The notes below the pieces were generated by a model that saw only the letters and a list, made by a program, of their open reading frames with translations, was not told where the DNA came from and did not search any database. A DNA stretch of 54,418 bases, taken from NCBI GenBank assembly GCA_900556625.1, contig USPQ01000012.1, forward strand, positions 1 to 54,418, given 5' to 3'. The translations under genes were made by a program, and so were the position numbers. This stretch comes from an uncultured Bacteroides sp. GTDB taxonomy: Bacteria > Bacteroidota > Bacteroidia > Bacteroidales > Bacteroidaceae. The first letter of the stretch is position 1. Each line of letters opens with the position of its first letter. Shown one piece after another: positions 8,676 to 16,878 of this stretch.

Positions 8676-10373
8676 CTATTTTCTCTTGAAACGATACAGG
8701 TAAATAATGTCACGGATGTCACATCCTCTTTTCGTGCTCTGATATACTTCTTCAAAAGTATATTCGGATTCATATTTGGGCTTGAAACCTTCAAAATCGC
8801 GTCGTCCTACCAATAGATAGCCTTCGGCCGGCATATCCTTTTCAAACAATCCTATCTGGTCGTTGTGATAGAAATTGACCGTGTAGAAACGGAGCATATC
8901 GACAGCTACATAAGAATAGATCTTGCTGCCCGAAGCTATTTCCCGGATATCTTCCGCCATTCCTTTGTCCGATTTGGTGTTCAGTATGGCGGGCTGGTAA
9001 GCACCATCCAATGACATGAAAAGCGAGAATGTAACGAAAAGAGTGGCATACACTACGTTCATTCCCGATTCTTTTTTCCTGATTGTCCGGAAGAAATAGA
9101 TGGCTGCAATTAATGGCAGGCAGATGACGATGATGTGGCCTGCGTTGAGTGAGATATTTGCCAACGCGTTCATGAAGGCTATATTCTCGGCGGCGTGTCT
9201 TCCGTGGAAAATACTGTCGGGCACTAATCCTAACCGCACGGCTATAAATGTGACAAGGAGAAGAATAGCGGCGACGGAGAGAAATCCGCCGTATATCTTA
9301 ACTGCTTTTGAGTTTTTCCGGACCAGATACATGATATATTCGGCAAGGAAATAGGCGATGAACGGATAAATGGGTAACAGGTAAACACTGCGCTTGCTCT
9401 TTGGGATGCAGTAAAAAACGAAAATGAGAACAATGCTCAATAAAGAGAACAAGCGGGTGCTGTCCATTTCGCGGATATATGTTGTGAACCTCTGCCACCA
9501 TTCGCGGGGTTTTCCGGTTATTTTCCCGTATGTAAGGCTGAATAAGGAAAGCAGAACCAACAATGTGTAAGGGGCATAGCCGGATACGACTGTAATGATA
9601 TTGTAGTAAGCAGGATTCTCATGGGATTCGTAGCTCATTTTTCCCATGAAACGACCGAAATTCTCCTCCATAACCAGTGAGATGAAATTATCTCCTCCCT
9701 GTTGGTAGGCAGCGATGTACCAAAGGGCGGGCAGGATACAGGACGTAATGGCTACCAGCGCCATCGAGAAAAAGGCTTTGAAGAAACTGGTACCCCGGAT
9801 CAGCAGAAAGACCCCGGTGACCATGCAAGGCAGGAGGATACCTACGGGACCTTTGGTTAGTGTGGCACATCCCATAAACAAGGTGGCTATCCAGGGGAAT
9901 CCTTTTTGCCCTTTCTCGCACCAACGGTAGAGTTGGTAGAGCGCGAGTACGATAAAGGCGGTCAGCATCATGTCAACGCGGCAGTTCATACCGGCACGGT
10001 GGACTTCAAAATTAGACAGGGTAATTAAGCCCATAAGGAGGGCGACTGAAGCTCCCCTGCGTTTGGCGTAGAATAAGAATCCGCCTAACACCATAGCTAT
10101 CAGTGCCAATGCAGAGGGCATACGTGAAGTGTATTCCGTTACTTTTCCGGCAATAGAGGAAAGGGCGGCAATACACCAGTGAAACAAGGGCGGCTTGTAG
10201 GCGATGTCCCCGCCGTTGTTGACGGGAAGCGTCCAGTTACCGGTTTCAATCATGGAGTATGCAACGATTGCTTCGCGGGGTTCCCCTTTGGTATGGAAAT
10301 CCGTTAATCCCATAAAAGGGAGAAGAGTAACGACGCAAACGACCGCTAAAATAATAAATTGCTTATTTTTCAT
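8676..10373 (-). CDS. ArnT-like GT39-family glycosyltransferase, inner membrane
   Basis: 565 residues with about 11-12 hydrophobic segments. The N-terminal periplasmic loop holds DFHTKGEPREA and, further on, YKPPLFHW, both typical of ArnT/PMT-like GT-C enzymes (PF13231/PF02366), which take a sugar from undecaprenyl phosphate and attach it to lipid A or another envelope acceptor. ArnT itself uses 4-amino-4-deoxy-L-arabinose, but the sugar here is unknown. It is convergent with the msbA-ltaS-gtrA-gtrB operon, whose GtrA/GtrB could make and flip its donor. A minus-strand -7 element lies upstream at 10417-10424. Confidence 0.85.
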   Translation of the reverse strand: MKNKQFIILAVVCVVTLLPFMGLTDFHTKGEPREAIVAYSMIETGNWTLPVNNGGDIAYKPPLFHWCIAALSSIAGKVTEYTSRMPSALALIAMVLGGFLFYAKRRGASVALLMGLITLSNFEVHRAGMNCRVDMMLTAFIVLALYQLYRWCEKGQKGFPWIATLFMGCATLTKGPVGILLPCMVTGVFLLIRGTSFFKAFFSMALVAITSCILPALWYIAAYQQGGDNFISLVMEENFGRFMGKMSYESHENPAYYNIITVVSGYAPYTLLVLLSLFSLTYGKITGKPREWWQRFTTYIREMDSTRLFSLLSIVLIFVFYCIPKSKRSVYLLPIYPFIAYFLAEYIMYLVRKNSKAVKIYGGFLSVAAILLLVTFIAVRLGLVPDSIFHGRHAAENIAFMNALANISLNAGHIIVICLPLIAAIYFFRTIRKKESGMNVVYATLFVTFSLFMSLDGAYQPAILNTKSDKGMAEDIREIASGSKIYSYVAVDMLRFYTVNFYHNDQIGLFEKDMPAEGYLLVGRRDFEGFKPKYESEYTFEEVYQSTKRGCDIRDIIYLYRFKRK

Positions 10374-10416
10374 ACATTTATTGATGTGTTTGGATACAAA
10401 AATGCTATCTTGGGTT

Positions 10417-10424
10417 CAAAGATA
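10417..10424 (-). promoter_or_regulatory. -7 promoter element for the ArnT-like gene
   Basis: On the minus strand TATCTTTG (10424-10417) matches TAnnTTTG and lies 44 bases before the start at 10373. No strong -33 element is evident. Confidence 0.5.
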
Positions 10425-10457
10425 AAAATATATTTTGGGGTGTTTGGTCTTTTTGTC

Positions 10458-11087
10458 TTATTTTCTGCCAAAATCTGCCGGAATCTCTCCCCATTCTTTG
10501 GTTTCCCATTTCAGAATACGGGTGGTGTATGTGTTTTCCCGAAGCCATTTCTCCGCACGTTCTATCAGTTTGAACAGTTCCTCTGTTTCTGCGGTACGCG
10601 GAAGCTTGGTCTTACATTTCTTTTGCCGCACCCAGCTGATTGCATTGACGCTGTCACTGTAGATGGGCATATCGAATCCCTTCTGTTTCAGCAAAGCCAG
10701 TCCGTGTACGATAGCGAGGAATTCGCCGATATTATTCGTTCCCTTCGTCGGGCCAAAGTGGAAGACTTCCTGGCGGCTGGCTATGTGGACTCCGCGATAT
10801 TCCATAGGACCGGGGTTGCCGCTGCAGGCAGCGTCCACCGCCAGACTGTTGTCAATCACGCAGGCGGGCAATGTTTCCGAAGAAACTTTCTCGCTTTTCT
10901 TCTTGGCATTTTTTCCGATATAGGCGTAAGGGGAGGTGGCCAGTGCGCGTTCCGCTTCTTCGCGGGTGTCGAATGATTTGTATTTGGCGCCTTCGTATCC
11001 TTTGATTTGAAGCTGGCAGTCCGTCCAGGATGTGTAAACCCCGGGCGTCACGCCTTCCCATACAACGTAGAATTTCTGTTTAGCCAT
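10458..11087 (-). CDS. Ribonuclease H1 with N-terminal viroplasmin/hybrid-binding domain
   Basis: 209 residues. Residues 1-50 (KFYVVWEGVTPGVYTSW, then YKSFDTREEAE) form the viroplasmin-like domain that binds RNA-DNA hybrids. A basic linker follows, then the RNase H fold with catalytic D85 (AVDAACSGNPG), E122 (NNIGEFLA), D145 (IYSDSVNAI) and D205 near the C-terminus. It degrades the RNA strand of RNA-DNA hybrids during replication and R-loop removal. The window also encodes RNase HII at 52030, so both classes are present. It is on its own transcript, with a promoter at 11138-11166. Confidence 0.92.
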   Translation of the reverse strand: MAKQKFYVVWEGVTPGVYTSWTDCQLQIKGYEGAKYKSFDTREEAERALATSPYAYIGKNAKKKSEKVSSETLPACVIDNSLAVDAACSGNPGPMEYRGVHIASRQEVFHFGPTKGTNNIGEFLAIVHGLALLKQKGFDMPIYSDSVNAISWVRQKKCKTKLPRTAETEELFKLIERAEKWLRENTYTTRILKWETKEWGEIPADFGRK

Positions 11088-11137
11088 TTTTCCTTTTTAC
11101 AATGAATTGATGTCTGTATATTGACAGCGCGAAGGTA

Positions 11138-11166
11138 CAAATATATTCTCTAACTGAACAAGTCAA
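11138..11166 (-). promoter_or_regulatory. Bacteroides-type promoter for the RNase H1 gene
   Basis: On the minus strand TATATTTG (11145-11138) is preceded after 18 bases by TTG (11166-11164), giving a leader of about 45 bases. Spacing is one base short of the common 19-21. Confidence 0.5.
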
Positions 11167-11227
11167 CAGAGCTACTTGTTATAAAAATAAGAGAGTTTAA
11201 GAATATAACATTTAGAAAGGAGCTATT

Positions 11228-11830
11228 ATGGAAAGATCTTTTAGTGAAGCTTTGAAACATCGCCGGACTTACTATTCAATTACTAATCAGTCGCCTATCC
11301 CGGATCAGGAGATTGAGTGTATCGTCAATATGACCGTACGCCACGTGCCGTCTGCATTTAATTCGCAGTCTACGCGGGTGGTACTTTTGTTAGGGGAATC
11401 ACACAAGAAACTGTGGCAGATTGTGAAAGATGCGTTGAAGAAAATTGTGCCCGCGGAGGCTTTCGTAAAGACGGAAGAAAAAATAGATAACTCGTTCGCT
11501 TGCGGATATGGGACTGTGCTTTTCTTTGAAGACCAAAAGGTAGTGAAAGGACTTCAGGAGGCTTTCCCATCCTATCAGGATAACTTCCCCGGCTGGTCGC
11601 TGCAAACTTCGGCCATGCATCAGCTGGCTATATGGGTCATGCTGGAAGATGTCGGTTTCGGAGCATCACTGCAACACTATAATCCGTTGATTGACGACGA
11701 GGTGCGTCGTGCATGGAATCTGCCCGGACATTGGCATCTGATTGCGGAAATGCCGTTCGGACTTCCTGTGACTAAACCGGGTGAAAAAGAGTTTCAACCG
11801 CTCGAAGAACGGGTGAGGGTATTCAAATAA
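11228..11830 (+). CDS. Nitroreductase-family FMN oxidoreductase
   Basis: 200 residues, a normal length for the short Frm2/HBN1-like branch. It opens with FSEALKHRRTYYSI, the FMN-phosphate-binding RR motif, then PSAFNSQSTRVVLL (about 43-56) and, in the C-terminal half, WVMLEDVGFGASLQHY. These proteins use NAD(P)H to reduce nitro-aromatics, quinones or similar compounds; the physiological substrate is unknown. AGGAG-like bases lie just before the ATG. It is followed by the aroK palindrome and appears to be a single-gene unit. Confidence 0.85.
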   Translation: MERSFSEALKHRRTYYSITNQSPIPDQEIECIVNMTVRHVPSAFNSQSTRVVLLLGESHKKLWQIVKDALKKIVPAEAFVKTEEKIDNSFACGYGTVLFFEDQKVVKGLQEAFPSYQDNFPGWSLQTSAMHQLAIWVMLEDVGFGASLQHYNPLIDDEVRRAWNLPGHWHLIAEMPFGLPVTKPGEKEFQPLEERVRVFK

Positions 11831-11858
11831 CTTCGTTTTTAATACTTGGATTTTAATA

Positions 11859-11892
11859 AAATGACTAATTTTGTGAGCAAAATTAGTCATTT
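11859..11892. promoter_or_regulatory. Perfect 15-bp palindrome abutting the aroK start codon, containing TAATTTTG
   Basis: AAATGACTAATTTTG (11859-11873), a 4-base spacer TGAG, then its exact reverse complement (11878-11892) end one base before the ATG at 11893. Each arm contains TAATTTTG, a match to the TAnnTTTG -7 element, one on each strand. A TTG lies at 11846-11848, 17 bases upstream of the plus-strand copy. It may be an operator overlapping the promoter, or an RNA hairpin hiding the start if transcription begins further upstream. Confidence 0.7.
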
Positions 11893-12420
11893 ATGGTTCG
11901 TATCTTCCTTACCGGCTATATGGGTGCCGGAAAAACGACATTGGGTAAGGCATTTGCCCGTAAGATGAATGTACCGTTCGTTGATCTCGATTGGTATATT
12001 GAGGAGCGTTTTCACAAAACTGTTGGAGAGCTGTTTACCGAACGTGGTGAAACCGGATTCCGGGAATTGGAGAGGAATATGCTCCATGAGGTGGCCGAGT
12101 TCGAGAATGTGGTAATCTCTACGGGGGGGGGAGCGCCTTGTTTTTTTGATAATATGGAATTTATGAACCGGGTGGGGAAGACGGTATTTCTGGATGTTCA
12201 TCCCGATGTGTTGTTCAGACGGTTGCGTATCGCCAAGCAACAGCGTCCCATACTTCAGGGAAAAGAGGATGATGAATTGAAAGCGTTTATCATCCGGGCG
12301 CTGGAACAACGGGCTCCTTTCTACACGCAGGCGCAATATATTTTCAATGCCGACGAACTGGAAGATCGCTGGCAGATCGAAACAGCCGTGCAACGATTGC
12401 AGGAATTGTTGGGACTATAA
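11893..12420 (+). CDS. aroK: Shikimate kinase
   Basis: 175 residues. P-loop GYMGAGKT (8-15), DLDWYIE for shikimate/Mg2+ binding, FRELE, and STGGGAP as the substrate-binding loop mark shikimate kinase, which phosphorylates shikimate at O3 with ATP in the chorismate pathway. The length is standard. The STGGGA codons create a run of nine G at 12123-12131, followed by a seven-T run near 12142, which could be slippage sites. The start at 11893 directly follows a 15-bp perfect palindrome. Confidence 0.93.
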   Translation: MVRIFLTGYMGAGKTTLGKAFARKMNVPFVDLDWYIEERFHKTVGELFTERGETGFRELERNMLHEVAEFENVVISTGGGAPCFFDNMEFMNRVGKTVFLDVHPDVLFRRLRIAKQQRPILQGKEDDELKAFIIRALEQRAPFYTQAQYIFNADELEDRWQIETAVQRLQELLGL

Positions 12421-12595
12421 GCTATTTTACTTTCACAAGTCATGTCAACCACATGGTTTCTTCCTTTTCTTTTTATCTGCTCTTTATCTTTTTGGGTTCT
12501 CTTTTTTGTTCATTCAGTCAATATTTGTACCTTGGCGCTCGTTACGAGATTTTTCTATTGACTATTAACACAAGAAAGAAGATAAAGAGACTGTT

Positions 12596-15094
12596 ATGGG
12601 AACTTTGAAAGAGAAATTCGAGGAGTTGTCCGCCGGGATTAAAGCCTCTGGGAAACCTGCTGCGGCATGGTTCCCGAAATATACATCTACTTCATTATTA
12701 AATGCTGATAACTGGTGGGAAGCATTGGCTGTATGCGAATATGCGTTGGACACCCGGGAGGATGAGAAACTGACGGAAGGTTTCTTTGAATTGATATTCA
12801 GTGCATTCGACTGTAATGTCGAAGTCGATCTCAACGAAGAAGAATATGAGTTCTGGTGGGAGAAGGTGATGCGGGTGTGCGAACGTGTGGCTGTGTTCAG
12901 CGGAGCAGGTTGGGCGCAGAAAGGTGCACAGTACTCCGAGGCCCGCTATGGAAAGCGGGATATGAGCTATTTGTTCCCTTGCTACGAGAAGGCTGCCGAT
13001 ATGGGCTGGGGTGAAGCGGAAGCGACTGTTGCCTATTGGCGGTATATGGGGTTTTATTGTGAGCAGGATAAGGAAGAAGGAGAACGACGTTTTGCGGCTC
13101 TTTCTTCACCCGAAGCTATTCTTTGGGGGAAACATTATCGCGCTTTTGCCGAAGAGTTTACGGGCAACAAGGAGAAAGCGTTGCAGATACGGCAGGATTT
13201 GCTTGCCGAACTGCCCGAAGGCGACCGTTTGCGTGCTCATGTGTATGCGGCAATGGGAGACGCACTCGACAGGGGAGAAGGCAAGATAGCCGAGGAAGCT
13301 GCCTGTTATGAAAAGTCTTTGGAAATCGTTCCCAATCTATATAGTCTGAAAAATCTCGCTACTCTGTATTTCCGTTATCCCGAACTGGGTAAACCGAAAG
13401 AACTGGCTTTCGAAATTTGGGAGAAAGCCTGGCATGCCGGAGTATGGTCTGCCGCCAACTTCCTGGGATACAATTATCAGGAGGAGGAATGGCTTGATCT
13501 GCCTAAAGCAATAGAATGGCTGGAGAAGGGAATGCTTTATTGCGAGTTGTATAGTGCGTATGAGTTGGCATTGATTTACTTGTACAATGATGATTATAAG
13601 AATGTGGAACGTGGGCTGATGTGTCTCGAACGTTGTGTGGAAGGTGATTATATAGAAGGTATCGAGGGACTGGCGAATGTATATTTCAACGGTGACCTGG
13701 TGGAAGAAGACATGAGTCGTGCAAAACAGTTGCTGGAAAAGGCGCTCGAACTGGGTTCGGGAAATGCGGCCTATCGTTTGGGTTGGATGTATGAACGTGG
13801 CTTTCTGTCTGAAGAACCGGATTATGTGAAAGCTATGGAATATTACGAGAAAGCAGCTGAACTGGATAATGTGGACGGATACTGCCGTGCAGCGCTTTAC
13901 TTGGCTAACGGATATAGCGGTGTGACGGATGCGGTGAAGTCGAGAGAATATTACGAGAAAGCGGCCGGAATGGGTTCATGTTTTGCATTGGTAGAACTGT
14001 CATTCTTATACGAGAATGGCAACGGAGTGGAAAGAAGCTATGAGAAGGCTTTTGAACTCTGTGAAAAAGCGGCACAGGAAGGCTATCCTTATGCAATGTT
14101 CCGCGTAGGTCTTTATCTGGAAAAAGCTGTATTGGGTGAGGCGAAGCCGGAGGAGGCATTTGCCTGGTATACAAAAGCTGCCATGGCGGATGAAAATGAA
14201 GGAATCTTTGCTCTGGGACGTTGTTACAAACAGGGAATCGGTACGGAGGAGGACTGGGACAAGGCACTCGAGTGGTTCGGAAAGGGGGCAGAGAAGAACG
14301 AATCCCGCTGTCTGACTGAATTGGGGCTGGCTTATGAGAACGGTAACGGTGTGGAGGAAAACCCGCAAAAGGCTGTGGAATATATGACACGGGCAGCGGA
14401 ACAGGATTATGGTTACGCCCAGTTTAAAATGGGAGATTATTATTTCTTCGGGTGCGGTCCTTGTTTGGAAGATAACAAGAAAGCCGTGGAATGGTACGAA
14501 AAGGCTGTTGCGAATGAGATTCCTATGGCGATGCTGCGCATGGGGGATTATTATTTGTATGATTATGATAGTCTGAACGAGTCGGAAAAGGCGTTTGCTT
14601 ACTTTAAGAAGGCTGCCGAATACGAATGGTATAACGAAGGACTGGGTATCTGTTACGAAATGGGTATCGGTGTAGAGGATAATGAGGCGGAAGCCTTTAA
14701 ATATTATACACTGGCTGCGGATAACGGTAATGTGACGAGTATGTATCGTACCGGACTTTGTTATTACAACGGAGTGGGTGTGAAGCAGAATTATGCGGAG
14801 GCTTACCGCTGGTTTACGGATGCGGCCGGTAATGAGAATATCGGTGCCGCATATTATCTGGGTAAGATGCAAATGTATGGCGAAGGCTGTACGCCTGACC
14901 CGGAAGCGGCTGTGCAATGGCTGTTGAAAGCTGCCGAAAAGAATAATGATAAGGCTCAATTTGAACTAGGAAACGCTTACCTGACGGGAAATGGTGTGGA
15001 AGAAAACGATGATATAGCAATGGAGTGGTTCGAGAAGGCTGCTGAAAATGGTAACGAAAAGGCCCTTAAGATCACCGGAAGGAGGAGAAAATAG
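12596..15094 (+). CDS. Large Sel1-repeat (TPR-like) protein
   Basis: 832 residues. From about residue 290 to the end it is built of roughly a dozen Sel1-like units of about 36 residues, recognisable by repeats such as AMEYYEKAAE, ALEWFGKGAE, AVEWYEKAV and AMEWFEKAAENGN, with YENGNGVE-type turns. The N-terminal third is more divergent helical repeat. No signal peptide is seen, so it is probably cytoplasmic and a scaffold for protein contacts. It starts a tight three-gene unit: 9 bases to the Hsp90-like gene, then 8 bases to a helical-repeat gene. In eukaryotes TPR proteins act as Hsp90 co-chaperones; a parallel role here is inference. Confidence 0.85.
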   Translation: MGTLKEKFEELSAGIKASGKPAAAWFPKYTSTSLLNADNWWEALAVCEYALDTREDEKLTEGFFELIFSAFDCNVEVDLNEEEYEFWWEKVMRVCERVAVFSGAGWAQKGAQYSEARYGKRDMSYLFPCYEKAADMGWGEAEATVAYWRYMGFYCEQDKEEGERRFAALSSPEAILWGKHYRAFAEEFTGNKEKALQIRQDLLAELPEGDRLRAHVYAAMGDALDRGEGKIAEEAACYEKSLEIVPNLYSLKNLATLYFRYPELGKPKELAFEIWEKAWHAGVWSAANFLGYNYQEEEWLDLPKAIEWLEKGMLYCELYSAYELALIYLYNDDYKNVERGLMCLERCVEGDYIEGIEGLANVYFNGDLVEEDMSRAKQLLEKALELGSGNAAYRLGWMYERGFLSEEPDYVKAMEYYEKAAELDNVDGYCRAALYLANGYSGVTDAVKSREYYEKAAGMGSCFALVELSFLYENGNGVERSYEKAFELCEKAAQEGYPYAMFRVGLYLEKAVLGEAKPEEAFAWYTKAAMADENEGIFALGRCYKQGIGTEEDWDKALEWFGKGAEKNESRCLTELGLAYENGNGVEENPQKAVEYMTRAAEQDYGYAQFKMGDYYFFGCGPCLEDNKKAVEWYEKAVANEIPMAMLRMGDYYLYDYDSLNESEKAFAYFKKAAEYEWYNEGLGICYEMGIGVEDNEAEAFKYYTLAADNGNVTSMYRTGLCYYNGVGVKQNYAEAYRWFTDAAGNENIGAAYYLGKMQMYGEGCTPDPEAAVQWLLKAAEKNNDKAQFELGNAYLTGNGVEENDDIAMEWFEKAAENGNEKALKITGRRRK

Positions 15095-15103
15095 TAAGTA
15101 GGC

Positions 15104-16870
15104 ATGGAGAAAGAAGGGAATAATCTGTTTCAAGTCAATCTCAAAGGAATGATTGCCTTGTTGTCAGAGCATATTTATAGTAATCCGAATACCTTTGTCC
15201 GTGAGTTGTTGCAGAACTGTGTGGATGCTATTACAGCTTTGCGCAATATTGACGAGAATTATGCAGGACGTATTGATGTCTTTCTGAATGATGACAAAAC
15301 GGTGATATTCCGCGACAATGGAATCGGGCTGAAAGAGGAGGAGGTATATCGTTTCCTTACCGTTATCGGGGAAAGCTCGAAACGGGATACGCCCGATGCG
15401 GATGATTTTATCGGAAGGTTTGGTATTGGTTTGCTGTCTTGTTTTGTAGTGACGGATGAGATCAAGGTGGAGAGCCGGTCGGCAATGGGCGGGCAGGCTG
15501 TCTGTTGGTGTGGTAAGGTGGACGGTACGTATGAACTGACGTCATCCGCCGAAGAACGTCCTATCGGTTCGCAGGTGGTATTGCATCCCAAGAATGACTG
15601 GATGCATCTTTTTGAATATGATACATTTAAGAAGATATTGGTCGGCTATGGAGAGGTGTTGCCATATCCTGTCTATCTGCATCATCAGGATGAGGAAGAG
15701 TTGGTGAATACGCCTTCGCCTGTATGGCTTGCCCCGAAGGCAACCCGCAAGGAACTCCTTGATTACGGGGCGAAAGTTTTTCAATCATCTGCGCTTGATG
15801 TTTTTCGGATACGGACTGAAAGCGGTCGGGTGGAGGGAGTGCTTTATGTGTTGCCTTTCCGGACGCAGTTTTCTGTGCGTAACTCTCACAAAGTGTATTT
15901 GAAGCGTATGCTGTTGAGCGAGGATGATTGTAACCTGTTGCCGCAGTGGGCTTTCTTTATCCGTTGTCTGGTGAATGCGGATGGGTTGTTGTCTACCGCT
16001 TCACGCGAGTCTCTGGTAAGCAATGATTTGCTGAAGGATGCCCGCAAGGAGATAGGTATGGCTATCAAGGATTATTTGCGGGGACTGGTGCAGAACAACC
16101 GGGCTATGTTTAATAAGATACTGGACGTGCATCATTTTCACATCAAGGCGATTGCTTCGGAAGATAATGAGTTGCTTCGTTTGTTTATGGATTATCTTCC
16201 TTTTGAGACGAATAAGGGGGTACGGAGCTTCGGGAGTATCCGTTCGACGGACAATGTGATCTGTTATACCAGGAATCTGGAGGATTTCAGGCAGGTACGC
16301 CGTATTGCCGGAGCACAAGGAAGGTTGGTGGTTAATGCCGCTTATACGTTTGATGAAACGTTGTTGAAAAAGTATGCCCGCCTGAATCCGGAACTGACTT
16401 TGGATGAAATATCCCCTTCGAGATTACTGGAACAGTTTGGGGAGGTAGAAGCCAAAAAAGAGTTCCGGGCTTTTGAGGCGAAGGCGAACGAGTTGTTAAA
16501 GCGTTTTGGCTGCGTCTGCCGGTTGAAGCACTTTACTCCGGCGGATATTCCGGTGATATTTGTGGCAGAGGAGAAAGAGAGTACGACCAAGAGTACCAAT
16601 AATCCGTTAGCGGCTGTGTTGGGGACTGTCAATACGACCAGGCAGATACCTCCGACGCTGACATTTAATGCGGATAATGAAATGGTCCGCACTTTACTGC
16701 AAATACAGGGAGATAATAAAATGTTTCAGCATGTGGTACATATATTATATGTACAGTCACTCCTTCAGGGTAAGTATCCTGTGAACAGTGAGGAAATGGA
16801 ACTTTTCAACCACTCGCTCAGTGAATTGATGACTGCTAAAATGAATGATTTTATAAATTTCCTGAATTAA
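15104..16870 (+). CDS. Divergent Hsp90/HtpG-like GHKL ATPase
   Basis: 588 residues. The N-terminal GHKL fold is intact: E34 and N38 in RELLQNCVDA, DNGIGL (71-76) and the lid/glycine loop GRFGIGLLS (104-112). The middle domain keeps an ASRESL stretch like the Hsp90 SREML region, whose neighbourhood carries the catalytic Arg. It is shorter than ordinary HtpG and its C-terminus (ending NDFINFLN) has no MEEVD-like tail. This suggests a specialised Hsp90 paralogue rather than the housekeeping chaperone. It lies between a Sel1-repeat gene and a helical-repeat gene, with gaps of 9 and 8 bases, so the three proteins probably work together. Confidence 0.85.
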   Translation: MEKEGNNLFQVNLKGMIALLSEHIYSNPNTFVRELLQNCVDAITALRNIDENYAGRIDVFLNDDKTVIFRDNGIGLKEEEVYRFLTVIGESSKRDTPDADDFIGRFGIGLLSCFVVTDEIKVESRSAMGGQAVCWCGKVDGTYELTSSAEERPIGSQVVLHPKNDWMHLFEYDTFKKILVGYGEVLPYPVYLHHQDEEELVNTPSPVWLAPKATRKELLDYGAKVFQSSALDVFRIRTESGRVEGVLYVLPFRTQFSVRNSHKVYLKRMLLSEDDCNLLPQWAFFIRCLVNADGLLSTASRESLVSNDLLKDARKEIGMAIKDYLRGLVQNNRAMFNKILDVHHFHIKAIASEDNELLRLFMDYLPFETNKGVRSFGSIRSTDNVICYTRNLEDFRQVRRIAGAQGRLVVNAAYTFDETLLKKYARLNPELTLDEISPSRLLEQFGEVEAKKEFRAFEAKANELLKRFGCVCRLKHFTPADIPVIFVAEEKESTTKSTNNPLAAVLGTVNTTRQIPPTLTFNADNEMVRTLLQIQGDNKMFQHVVHILYVQSLLQGKYPVNSEEMELFNHSLSELMTAKMNDFINFLN

Positions 16871-16878
16871 GAAAGCGT

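Noticed and set aside
14006..14959. 317-codon open frame on the minus strand inside the Sel1-repeat gene
   Set aside because: It mirrors the repeat codons of the Sel1 gene, has no family motif and no promoter; the plus-strand protein is clearly real.
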